DNA of 7,412 nucleotides, taken from Lachnoclostridium phytofermentans (GTDB lineage: Bacteria > Bacillota > Clostridia > Lachnospirales > Lachnospiraceae). The position numbers and the translations under genes are program-made. This document shows positions 1 through 6,173 of this stretch, piece by piece. The stretch lies in contig DPVV01000154.1 in NCBI GenBank assembly GCA_003526525.1, positions 1-7,412 on the forward strand, written 5' to 3'. The stretch's first letter is position 1. Each line of letters starts with the position of its first letter. The notes under the pieces are model-generated. The model was given only the letters and a program-made list of their open reading frames with translations. It did no database searches and was not told the origin of the DNA.

Positions 1-105
1 GTAAGGAGCCATCATAAGGTAGGAAGTTTTACTTTTGACGATTCGCTTTCTTAATGTCGATTTCTTTCTTACTTCAATTAATATGTCTTGCTGGTTCTTA
101 GCCAA
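1..105 (-). CDS. ABC sugar transporter permease, N-terminal 35 codons only (cut by window edge)
   Basis: A 35-codon open frame runs from a TTG start to the window edge. Its product begins MAKNQQDILIEV, is rich in Lys and Arg, and reaches a segment ending YLMMAPY, where the first membrane helix would start. That pattern, a basic cytoplasmic tail followed by Y-L-x-x-A-P-Y, is typical of LplB/MalF-type permeases of carbohydrate ABC importers. The TTG start is supported by a near-perfect ribosome binding site 5 bases upstream. The frame begins 18 bases after the stop of the substrate-binding protein, so the two are almost certainly co-transcribed, which fits the usual binding protein, permease, permease order. 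Only the tail is visible, so the family call leans on context; transmembrane helices and the EAA loop lie outside the window. Confidence 0.75.
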   Translation of the reverse strand, partial: MAKNQQDILIEVRKKSTLRKRIVKSKTSYLMMAPY

Positions 106-110
106 AATAT

Positions 111-119
111 CCCCTCCTT
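111..119 (-). promoter_or_regulatory. Ribosome binding site for the permease, supporting a TTG start
   Basis: The coding strand reads AAGGAGGGG, then ATATT, then TTG GCT AAG. No ATG lies at a comparable distance in this frame; the next in-frame ATGs are codons 31 and 32, inside the conserved segment. This site therefore fixes the TTG at 105 as the start. Confidence 0.75.
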
Positions 120-123
120 ATCC

Positions 124-2151
124 TTAGTCATTTGCCAATGGCATATGAAATTCTTTTCTCTTGTAATTGATTTCATCATTAATATAGATGATATTATCCA
201 TTAGACATTCTCTTGCTGATGCAGAATCCGTATTCGTCGTAACCTTATAGAATGCATTGTCAATATTTCTCCAAGTAAAGTAACCACCCGGTACCTGACG
301 TGTACCTACAACTCTTTCAAACTGTTTCTTTAAGGCAGTATAATCTGCTGATGGCCATGGAAGTCTTTCAAATGCTTCCTTATTCGCGGTTGCTACACGT
401 GCAGAAGCTCCCATTAAGCTTTCCATCTCTTTTCCATAAAGAGTTTGTATCTCCGCGCTAGTCCACCATTTTATAAATTCCCAGGAGTCCTCTTTATATT
501 TTGACGCCTCCATAATAACGCAGGCAGAACCAACACTAGCTACATTTCGATTAATTGTCCCGTCCTCTTTCCTCATACCAGGGACCGGTGCAAATCCCCA
601 CAGCCCTTTGATGTCGGGAGCAGAAACCTGAAAATTATTATAAACAGAATAATCCGCTATAATAATTGGACATTCCCCAGTACGGAATCGGTCCTCAACA
701 CTGGTAACTTTATCGAGTTTATACTCTGTGTATAGACTACAATACTCTTTAAAAGCGTTGATACCTTCATCGCTATCTAATGCAGATTTTGTTGCATCTT
801 CGTTATAATACTGGCCACCGAACTGATTTAGTAGCATCAAGAAATTAAGTTCATTTGGCAACATACCAAACTCCATCTGATTCTTAGCAAGTACTGACAT
901 GATAACTTTCACATCATCCCAAGTTTGTGGTAAGGTAAGTCCTAACTCTTTTAGGATATCTTTTCGATAAAACATCATTGGAAACGTTTGTGTCTCCGGA
1001 AGGGCAAAGGTATGGTTTTGATAGGTAAACGGAACCATAGCACTATCAAAAAAGCGCTCTCTAACTTCTTTTAAGTCACTAAACTGGCTTAAGTCAGCAA
1101 CTGCATTACGAAGTCCATAATTCATAGGCATATCATTCGAACTTTGGATGGCACTATTGTAGGTCGGATTTGATATATTAAGCTGAATAGCAACATCGGG
1201 TCCTTGACCAGCAAGCGTTGCTTGAAGTAATGTTCCCATATCTACGAGCATCACATTTACGTTAATTCCTGTTCTTTTCGTAAATGTCTCGTCAATCAGA
1301 GATTTGATAACATTTGCTTGGTCCCGTCCCGTACCAACCCATAACGTAATGGTATGGGTTTCTTTTCCTTTCTCAGAAACATTGCCAATACGGTTGTAAT
1401 CAATGATGAAGGAATAAAAAAGTCTACAAATCTCGTACCATAATTTTGACCAAAAAGAACTTCTAGATATATTCGCATCCACATTTGGCGAATAGATATA
1501 AATATCATCTAATTGTAAAGGCTGTGAAACTGCACCTGATAACCAAGTACCTACAGCGCGAACGTTTATTTTATAAGAAGTAACAACCTTTTTAAAATAC
1601 TCCTGGTCTTTTATTAAGTCTTCTAACTGATCACGCATTGTTACTAAAACAGCTTCTTTATCGCTACTTCCTCCTGCTACCTCACGTAAATGTTTGATTG
1701 AGGAATCGAGTTGATTATGTACGTCGATAAGTTCTGCTTCTAACTCCGGTAATTTTGCCTCAATCTGATAATCACTATAAATATCTGGTTTCACACCCGT
1801 AATACGGATTATCTTTCGATAGATGGCGTTTAATTTTGATAAGGATTCTTGAACCTCCCCGATGATACTGGAGAATTCACCTAATACGTTCTGCATACGA
1901 AGGGTATGACTTCCTGCTTCTAAATAAATCTTATATGCTTCCTTATTTTCATCCATTAAGGAATCAAATCTCCAATTGGATTGATATCGGAAGCCATAAT
2001 CACTTAATTCATTAAACAAAACTTTACCGTCAATTGTAATTTTTCGCGAAACATAGATACCTCTTACGAAATTTTGTTTCGTAAAGAACCCAATATTGTA
2101 ATAACCGGTCTCTGGAACCTCAAAATCCCATTCCATCCACTGACCTGTCAA
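124..2151 (-). CDS. C-terminal fragment: family 1 extracellular solute-binding domain (675 aa from TTG)
   Basis: This is the downstream part of the broken gene, starting at a TTG five codons after the TGA. Residues 1-100 complete the second beta-sandwich (GQWMEWDFEVPETGYYNIGF and later YLEAGSHTLRMQNV). Residues about 104-195 are charged and helical. A strand set containing LDDIYIYSP (214-222) probably closes the sandwich, so the helical part looks like an insertion. From about 265 the solute-binding fold begins (HTITLWVGTG, then GINVNVMLVD, GQGPDVAIQ, FYRKDILKELGL with the usual PQTWDD after it, and WEFIKWWTSAEIQ). This is the class of periplasmic-type binding proteins for oligosaccharide ABC importers. 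As a separate protein it would lack a signal peptide, and the TTG has only a weak GAGG sequence about 12 bases upstream, overlapping the TGA. I regard it as the second half of one gene rather than an independent gene. Confidence 0.7.
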   Translation of the reverse strand: MTGQWMEWDFEVPETGYYNIGFFTKQNFVRGIYVSRKITIDGKVLFNELSDYGFRYQSNWRFDSLMDENKEAYKIYLEAGSHTLRMQNVLGEFSSIIGEVQESLSKLNAIYRKIIRITGVKPDIYSDYQIEAKLPELEAELIDVHNQLDSSIKHLREVAGGSSDKEAVLVTMRDQLEDLIKDQEYFKKVVTSYKINVRAVGTWLSGAVSQPLQLDDIYIYSPNVDANISRSSFWSKLWYEICRLFYSFIIDYNRIGNVSEKGKETHTITLWVGTGRDQANVIKSLIDETFTKRTGINVNVMLVDMGTLLQATLAGQGPDVAIQLNISNPTYNSAIQSSNDMPMNYGLRNAVADLSQFSDLKEVRERFFDSAMVPFTYQNHTFALPETQTFPMMFYRKDILKELGLTLPQTWDDVKVIMSVLAKNQMEFGMLPNELNFLMLLNQFGGQYYNEDATKSALDSDEGINAFKEYCSLYTEYKLDKVTSVEDRFRTGECPIIIADYSVYNNFQVSAPDIKGLWGFAPVPGMRKEDGTINRNVASVGSACVIMEASKYKEDSWEFIKWWTSAEIQTLYGKEMESLMGASARVATANKEAFERLPWPSADYTALKKQFERVVGTRQVPGGYFTWRNIDNAFYKVTTNTDSASARECLMDNIIYINDEINYKRKEFHMPLAND

Positions 2152-2166
2152 ACGCCAGGAATTGCC

Positions 2167-3285
2167 TCAAATCGTGTTGTTTAGCAGTTCTTTTGTGCTA
2201 GAAGGATAAACTGCTGGGGAGGATTGGTCTTGTTTTGGGTACAACATTTGGGAAGACGTTTTCGTAACAGATTCTGCTTCGACCCTTACAAGGATGCCTG
2301 ACGTATCCTTTGCATTCATCCCATCCCATTCTGCTTTTTTAGTTTTATAATCTACTACTTCAGTTGTATTATTTAAGGTAATACGTCGAAGTAACATCGG
2401 CTCTCTTAAAGAAAGCATTGAAATTTTATGTACTCCTTCGGTAAAATACACCGAAAGATGATTGATAACATAACCATTGCTATCATATAAGTAACTTGTA
2501 ATCCATTCTGGTGTTTCATAAAGCGTCGGCTTTAAATCATTTCCTTGATTATCTTTTTCCCACTTTTTAGTCATAATTCCATCTTTATTAAGGTAGAATT
2601 CTGTTATGTTGTTTGACCAGACTCTGGAGAATTCAACAAGTGCCAACTCATCATAGGGAAGTTCTCCATCAATAAAGAAGCTCCTTTGTATTTCAGAATT
2701 CTTTCCCTCGATTGGATAATAAGTTAAAGAAATATCATAAAAACCTGCATTTTTTATATCTACTTCATATTCAATGAAACCTGTTTCTGAAATTATTACT
2801 GAGGTTCCATCCATTCTTTCATAATCAATCAATTCTTTTGGTTTTACTGCTATTTCCTTCCCGTTTGAATCTAGTTCACCCTCTGTATAATAGACATAGT
2901 CTTTTGCTTCTATCCTATACTCATCCGAAGGTTTCACATTGTCAAAACCTTCCTTGTAGATGGTGTATCGTTTTATAGATTTGTCGACGGAGTAGGATCC
3001 AACGATTTCTTCGTAATCTGCCGTTGTTTTATTTTCAGCAGCTGAAACCGTCTTTCCACTCTGAATTGGTGTAAATAACATGGTCGCTGCCAGAAAAAAT
3101 GATAAAGTACTTCGTAACCTCTGTCTTCTTACCATATTTCCCATCATTCCTACGTTTGCATATTGTCTTGCTTTCGAAACAATGCATATCATCAAATTTG
3201 TCAATGTAGCACATACACAAACTGCAAGAGTTGATAATTTATCCTTCACTCTTTTCTCTTTTTTATAATTCATAATACCAAGCAT
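2167..3285 (-). CDS. N-terminal fragment of the interrupted substrate-binding protein (372 aa)
   Basis: This is the part translated if TGA terminates. It holds the secretion signal and the first carbohydrate-binding-like domain but no solute-binding domain. Residues 105-310 are rich in beta strands and aromatic residues: GFIEYEVDIKNAGFYDISL near 169-187, then a strand pair near 276-304 containing G-V-H-K-I-S and REPMLLRRITL. This resembles galactose-binding-like, CBM-type sandwiches. A second such domain opens with VRVEAESV at 333-340 and is cut at 372. The N-terminus is odd: one hydrophobic stretch at about 17-37 precedes a second, better signal peptide beginning at Met51 (MVRRQRLRSTLSFFLAATML). 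The start at 3285 is chosen because a strong ribosome binding site lies just before it; Met5 at 3273 is an alternative. It overlaps the end of the DUF624 gene by 23 bases. Confidence 0.7.
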   Translation of the reverse strand: MLGIMNYKKEKRVKDKLSTLAVCVCATLTNLMICIVSKARQYANVGMMGNMVRRQRLRSTLSFFLAATMLFTPIQSGKTVSAAENKTTADYEEIVGSYSVDKSIKRYTIYKEGFDNVKPSDEYRIEAKDYVYYTEGELDSNGKEIAVKPKELIDYERMDGTSVIISETGFIEYEVDIKNAGFYDISLTYYPIEGKNSEIQRSFFIDGELPYDELALVEFSRVWSNNITEFYLNKDGIMTKKWEKDNQGNDLKPTLYETPEWITSYLYDSNGYVINHLSVYFTEGVHKISMLSLREPMLLRRITLNNTTEVVDYKTKKAEWDGMNAKDTSGILVRVEAESVTKTSSQMLYPKQDQSSPAVYPSSTKELLNNTI

Positions 3286-3904
3286 CCTCCCCTTCCTGTG
3301 GTTTTGGCGTATATATTTTTAAGATACGCTCTAATAGAAATGTGGATAAGTAGCACCATCCTCCAGGGAGTATAAGCCAGAATGGCAATGGCAACACCAA
3401 TAGCAGAAATCCGCAAAATATCGTTCCGGTAATCAGAAAAGTGGTATATGGTAAATGTCTAAATTCCATGAGTAAGGTCATCTTGAATATACTACTTAAT
3501 TTTAATTGAAACCTAGACAGTACCGGGAAGACGTAGGTTATAAATCCTATTAACAAGAGAATAAGTGCATCATAAATAATAATGATTGTAAGAGAATATG
3601 TATTTCCCCCTTTTGTAACATACTCTCTATTCATATAAAATAAAGCTCCAATCATGATTAAGAGGATTGTTATGAAACCACCTGGTAATAATGTTCTTTT
3701 AAAAGATCTGAAAAACTCTTTTGATGGATAACTTCTTTCTTTTCGAACAGTTTTCACCATTGCATAATAGAATGATGTGATTGAGCTTCCAATTGTTATA
3801 ATAGGAATGCAGCATAGAATACACAATACATTCAACATAATGATATGACCTATCTTTGTCATCGTTGTAATAATTTTTCCATCAGAGCTTAACCATTCTA
3901 TCAT
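3263..3904 (-). CDS. DUF624 (YesL-like) integral membrane protein
   Basis: This 213-residue protein has about five hydrophobic helices: roughly 18-38, 75-91, 104-127, 152-175 and 176-192. After the first comes the family hallmark IPIITIGSS (33-41), followed by FYYAMVKTVRKE. The length matches DUF624 proteins (about 200-215 residues), which commonly sit beside ABC oligosaccharide importers and glycoside hydrolases in Firmicutes. Their molecular role is not settled; a helper or regulatory role in sugar transport is often assumed. The frame is open back to an ATG at 3946, but the ATG at 3904 has a much better ribosome binding site and gives the usual family N-terminus, so I use that start. It lies 91 bases after the mannanase stop, and its 3' end carries the ribosome binding site of the binding-protein gene, so those two genes are probably translationally coupled. 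Confidence 0.9.
   Translation of the reverse strand: MIEWLSSDGKIITTMTKIGHIIMLNVLCILCCIPIITIGSSITSFYYAMVKTVRKERSYPSKEFFRSFKRTLLPGGFITILLIMIGALFYMNREYVTKGGNTYSLTIIIIYDALILLLIGFITYVFPVLSRFQLKLSSIFKMTLLMEFRHLPYTTFLITGTIFCGFLLLVLPLPFWLILPGGWCYLSTFLLERILKIYTPKPQEGEDAWYYEL
3286..3297 (-). promoter_or_regulatory. Ribosome binding site of the binding-protein gene, embedded in the DUF624 coding end
   Basis: The coding strand reads AGGAAGGGGAGG directly before ATG (3285). The AGGAAGG part is 5 bases from that ATG, while GGGGAGG is 12 bases from the second in-frame ATG (3273). The first ATG is therefore preferred, with the second still possible. The site lies wholly inside the last codons of DUF624, so ribosomes finishing that gene would pass over it. 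Confidence 0.65.
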
Positions 3905-3911
3905 GGCTAAA

Positions 3912-3919
3912 TCACCTCT
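3912..3919 (-). promoter_or_regulatory. Ribosome binding site that sets the DUF624 start at 3904
   Basis: The coding strand reads AGAGGTGA, then TTTAGCC (7 bases), then ATG. The in-frame ATGs further upstream (3946 and 3937) have no comparable purine-rich site, and starting there would make this sequence part of the coding region. Confidence 0.75.
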
Positions 3920-3995
3920 CTCATAGTAATTTTCCATACAATCCATGATTAATACTATCTATTCATGAATGGACATTACATTATAGATATCCTAC

Positions 3996-5552
3996 TTATT
4001 CATGAACCTCATAATTCTTTAAGTCTGGAAGTTTATCTAATGTTACTACACTATCATGGGCATAGACCTTCTTAACCATATACTCTTCTGTATACTGTTC
4101 CGACAGCCAATTAATCAAAGCAGATTTTGTTACAAATTCTCCACCCCATGTTGCAAAAAATCCCCACATTGCACCATCCCGAATTGCTAAATCTGGATCA
4201 AACAGACATCCATTTTCAGATAATACAATCATCTTCTTTGCTTTCGTATATTTCAAAGCTCCTAAATATTTATTAATCTGAGAGGTATAAACTTTTTCAC
4301 CAGGATAAATATCCTCACCGATCAGATCAACATATTCATCTCCCGGATACCATTCCTTATCCTGACCATTCCATATCCAGATTAAGTTATTAAGGCCGTA
4401 TTCGTTTGTTAATTTATCGTATAATACTATGTACAATTTCTTATAGGCTTCCGCACCTTTAGCTCCCCACCAGAACCATCCGCCACTAGCTTCATGTAAC
4501 GGTCTCCAAAGAATAGGAACATCTGCTTCTTTTAGTTTTTGAAGCTCTTTTGCGATAGCATCAATATCAGCCATCAATAATTGATATCCTTCTTCATCTT
4601 GACCATTCATAATCTTAGCTAAATCTATATTTGTTTCTTCTTTATAAAAACCACGATACCAAGTTCCGGTTAAATATTTCGTTGGTGCATTCCAGTGCCA
4701 GCAAAATGTAACAATACCACCTTTTTCGTCAAATTCTATGGCATATTCTATCGCTTTTGAACTGCTGCCTTTTTCTACTCTTGATGGTGTATAATCAATT
4801 AGATCAAGGCCTAGAACCGCTGGGAATTTTCCTTCTGTCGTTTTCCATATTGCAGAAATTTCTGTTCCATACATTCCTTTCTCACAATATTGACCAGATA
4901 AGAACTTGTTACCATAGATATCAGTTAAATAACTCATCAATCTTTTAGCACGATCACTAGCATTTTGATTTACTAATGTTGCGGGAACTTCATAGATACT
5001 TGTATCAAGTTCCACTGAGGATGTTACTATTAATTTATCCACTACAACCCACCCCCAGTATTTTGATAACTTAACGCTATGTTCCCTATTCGCAAGAAAT
5101 ATTCTTTCTAATTTCGAATCTGAGAATTTGTTTTGATCGGTTACTGCAACACCAACGTTGTCAACATCTACTAAAACATAATTTTCTTTGTATCCACCCA
5201 AAGCCGCACTAATGAAGTTTAAATCATAAAAACCATCGCTTTCTATACTAAGCGTAAATTCGCAATAATCACCGTCATCTTCAAATCCGCTGATATAACC
5301 TGTTCCAGAGAATCCACTTTTACTACTTTCTATCTTTACATTCCCACTAAGAAGAGCATCTTCCGCTTCAAGTTCAATAGATACCATCGTAGGCAATAGC
5401 GTAGCAGTGGGTGAATCAATATTTACCACAGTCTCTGTATTTATCACAACATCATTTGGATTACTACCCTCTCCTGCTTTCCCAGGTGATGTGCATCCGT
5501 TTACAAATAAACCAATCAGTAAACACATTAGATAGAAGCTTTGCTTTCTCAT
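3996..5552 (-). CDS. GH26 endo-beta-1,4-mannanase lipoprotein with N-terminal CBM35-like module
   Basis: This 518-residue protein is predicted to cleave internal beta-1,4-mannosidic bonds of mannan, galactomannan or glucomannan at the cell surface. Residues 1-20 are a lipoprotein signal with box VNGC (Cys20; Asn at -2 is slightly unusual). A Ser/Thr/Pro-containing linker covers about 21-57. Residues about 58-178 are a CBM35-like module (IELEAEDALLSG at the start, FEDDGDYCEFTL, and VVVDKLIV at the end). The GH26 domain covers about 195-510. The acid/base is Glu354 in WRPLHE, followed by the mannanase-type GGWFWWG, and the nucleophile is Glu446 in VLSENG; both catalytic residues are present. 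The ATG at 5552 has a GAAGGGATGA ribosome binding site. It is the first gene of the operon, behind a long repeat-bearing leader. GH26 also includes a few xylanases and lichenases, but the motifs favour mannanase. Confidence 0.93.
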   Translation of the reverse strand: MRKQSFYLMCLLIGLFVNGCTSPGKAGEGSNPNDVVINTETVVNIDSPTATLLPTMVSIELEAEDALLSGNVKIESSKSGFSGTGYISGFEDDGDYCEFTLSIESDGFYDLNFISAALGGYKENYVLVDVDNVGVAVTDQNKFSDSKLERIFLANREHSVKLSKYWGWVVVDKLIVTSSVELDTSIYEVPATLVNQNASDRAKRLMSYLTDIYGNKFLSGQYCEKGMYGTEISAIWKTTEGKFPAVLGLDLIDYTPSRVEKGSSSKAIEYAIEFDEKGGIVTFCWHWNAPTKYLTGTWYRGFYKEETNIDLAKIMNGQDEEGYQLLMADIDAIAKELQKLKEADVPILWRPLHEASGGWFWWGAKGAEAYKKLYIVLYDKLTNEYGLNNLIWIWNGQDKEWYPGDEYVDLIGEDIYPGEKVYTSQINKYLGALKYTKAKKMIVLSENGCLFDPDLAIRDGAMWGFFATWGGEFVTKSALINWLSEQYTEEYMVKKVYAHDSVVTLDKLPDLKNYEVHE

Positions 5553-5563
5553 AATAAAATCAT

Positions 5564-5658
5564 CCCTTCGGTTATGTATCGTTAGGCTTTGTTTATGTTC
5601 GTTAGATTTTGGTTATGTTCGATAGACTTCGGTTATGTATTGTTAGACTTTGGTTATT
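5564..5658 (-). repeat. Five degenerate tandem 20-21-base repeats in the mannanase leader
   Basis: On the coding strand the consensus is ACATAACCRAAGTCTAACGA. Five units follow each other without spacers, and the distances between successive ATAAC cores are 21, 20, 20 and 21 bases. The first unit (near 5658) is slightly diverged (AATAACC). In the last unit (from 5577) the second half is replaced by GGGATGA, so CCGAAG runs straight into the ribosome binding site of the mannanase. The units are poor in G and show no internal hairpin. With the predicted promoter the array lies about 100-195 bases into the transcript. Possible roles, all inference: an unstructured ribosome standby region, an RNA-protein binding array, or phased DNA sites, since 20-21 bases is about two helical turns. 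Confidence 0.85.
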
Positions 5659-5707
5659 TAAGTAGAAAGAAAGAAGCATTGTTATTCTTATTACCATGCA
5701 TTGATAT

Positions 5708-5723
5708 TGCACGTTATGGTGCA
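5708..5723. promoter_or_regulatory. Short inverted repeat TGCAC-N6-GTGCA in the mannanase leader
   Basis: The plus strand reads TGCACGTTATGGTGCA: perfect 5-base arms around a 6-base centre. It lies about 37-52 bases downstream of the predicted start of transcription, where it could be a repressor operator or a small RNA hairpin. There is no U-tract, so it is not a terminator. Short arms in AT-rich DNA leave room for chance. Confidence 0.35.
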
Positions 5724-5766
5724 TTTATTTGCTATGAATATTACATTATTTTCCTCTTATATATGC

Positions 5767-5795
5767 ATTATAACATATGATTTTTTAAGACACAA
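5767..5795 (-). promoter_or_regulatory. Sigma-A-type promoter for the mannanase operon
   Basis: The coding strand has TTGTGT (5795-5790), a 17-base spacer, then a perfect TATAAT (5772-5767) preceded by TG one base upstream, an extended -10. The -35 matches the consensus only in TTG, but the extended -10 can compensate. Transcription would start near 5760, giving a leader of roughly 208 bases before the mannanase ATG. It is the best promoter match I find between the regulator gene and the mannanase. Confidence 0.7.
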
Positions 5796-5801
5796 GCATA
5801 T

Positions 5802-5820
5802 ATTGTAATATATGTACAAT
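5802..5820. promoter_or_regulatory. Candidate operator ATTGTA-N7-TACAAT just upstream of the mannanase promoter
   Basis: The plus strand reads ATTGTAATATATGTACAAT: perfect 6-base arms around a 7-base centre, seven bases upstream of the -35 box. A related sequence, TTGTATATATATGTAA, occurs in the promoter of the LacI-type gene (coding strand, 7349-7334), sharing TTGTA and ATATATGTA with a one-base length difference. A common binding site for the local regulator is possible, but both stretches are AT-rich and LacI-family sites more often have a central CG. Confidence 0.35.
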
Positions 5821-6071
5821 AGATTTATTTTTAAATCAACTTTTTAATGTTTTTTTACAAATCATAATTTTTAGAAATGATGCATTTTATATTACAAAAT
5901 CATTTTATAGCACATAAATGCTCTATATTTGTGCACTATTCGACCAATTTCAATATAGCTGAGTTCCTAACCTTACAAAATTACCACTCTAAGTTTAAAA
6001 AATTATGGGCCAATTTACGTGTCGCTACAAAATACCTCAACAACTATCTTTGAAAATGACTACAAGCAATT

Positions 6072-6129
6072 ACAAAATAAAACAACTAACCAGAAACAGT
6101 CGAATGACATTATGTTTCTGATTAGTTGT
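6072..6129 (-). terminator. Intrinsic terminator of the LacI-type regulator gene
   Basis: Two 17-base arms (6082-6098 and 6113-6129) are complementary except at one position, which becomes a G-U pair in the minus-strand transcript, around a 14-base loop. In that transcript the stem is followed immediately by UUUAUUUUG. It lies 44 bases after the regulator's tandem TAA TAG stops. The stem is long but A/U-rich. It should separate the regulator from the mannanase operon, which has its own promoter downstream. Confidence 0.85.
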
Positions 6130-6173
6130 AACATCTAAGTCTATGGGATCATGATACTTATTTTCTTATACTA

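Larger units (their letters stand above)
124..3285 (-). pseudogene. Large ABC substrate-binding protein with N-terminal carbohydrate-binding-like domains, interrupted by one in-frame TGA
   Basis: Read across the TGA at 2167-2169, this is a single frame of 1,053 codon positions plus a terminal TAA. The order is: basic N-terminus and signal peptide (about 51-82, likely cleavage after VSA); a first beta-sandwich-like domain (about 105-310); a second one (about 330-600) that contains a long charged helical segment (about 480-570); a hydrophobic, aromatic linker helix (about 610-630); and a family 1 extracellular solute-binding domain (about 640-1050, with GQGPDVAIQ near 693-701). The stop falls inside the second beta-sandwich, in the context LLNNTI-stop-GNSW. 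From memory of the family, homologues have Thr-Ile-Gly-Gly here, so TGA probably replaces GGA (one G-to-T change). No frameshift is needed. An intact product would sit outside the membrane and deliver oligosaccharides to the permease that follows. Whether the gene is truly dead, misread, or read through cannot be decided from this window. Confidence 0.8.
5553..6173. other. 620-base intergenic control region between lacI-type gene and mannanase
   Basis: No credible gene lies here. From high to low coordinates it holds the terminator of the regulator gene, about 250 very AT-rich bases with only weak short inverted repeats (for example 5910-5934, GCACATAAAT against ATATTTGTGC), a palindromic candidate operator (5802-5820), the mannanase promoter (5767-5795), a small hairpin or operator (5708-5723), and the tandem repeats next to the ribosome binding site. 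I recognise no riboswitch. I also see no convincing catabolite-repression (cre) box, though a degenerate one could be missed by eye. Confidence 0.7.

Noticed and set aside
1296..1508. Short open frames in other frames inside the binding-protein and mannanase genes (1296-1508, 3035-3268, 4757-4948) and the regulator gene (6820-7026).
   Set aside because: They overlap well-supported coding regions, lack ribosome binding sites, and their translations show no recognisable features.
2136..2151. Independent translation of the C-terminal half from TTG 2151 or ATG 2136.
   Set aside because: Only a weak GAGG lies upstream, and the product would start in the middle of a beta-sandwich and lack a secretion signal. 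Reinitiation is possible but not a convincing separate gene.
2144..2159. Possible selenocysteine insertion hairpin after the TGA (CCUG-GCGUUUGA-CAGG).
   Set aside because: The stem is only four base pairs, and the position is expected to be glycine in a non-catalytic beta-sandwich, not a redox site.
2167..2169. Genome-wide reassignment of TGA (for example to Gly or Trp).
   Set aside because: TGA appears in frame only once in about 6.9 kb of coding sequence, where Gly and Trp residues are frequent and use standard codons. A reassigned codon would be expected to recur.
3971..3992. Hairpin between the mannanase and DUF624 genes (GGAUAU against AUGUCC).
   Set aside because: The stem has only six pairs including a G-U, the loop is large and no U-tract follows, so it is not a terminator. 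The genes still look like one operon.
5564..5658. CRISPR array.
   Set aside because: The 20-21-base units are directly adjacent with no unique spacers, are degenerate, and no cas gene is nearby.
5610..5726. Minus-strand leader peptide starting at an ATG near 5726 and running through the repeats.
   Set aside because: No ribosome binding site precedes the ATG and the repeat unit is not a multiple of three throughout, so no repeated peptide is maintained.
5589..5780. Plus-strand open frame of 63 codons in the mannanase leader.
   Set aside because: Its apparent repeated peptide (FGYVLLDFGYL) is only a translation of the tandem DNA repeats. There is no ribosome binding site, and it runs against the operon.
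5910..5934. Inverted repeat GCACATAAAT / ATATTTGTGC as an operator.
   Set aside because: Only the outer five bases pair cleanly, and it is more than 110 bases upstream of the promoter in very AT-rich DNA.
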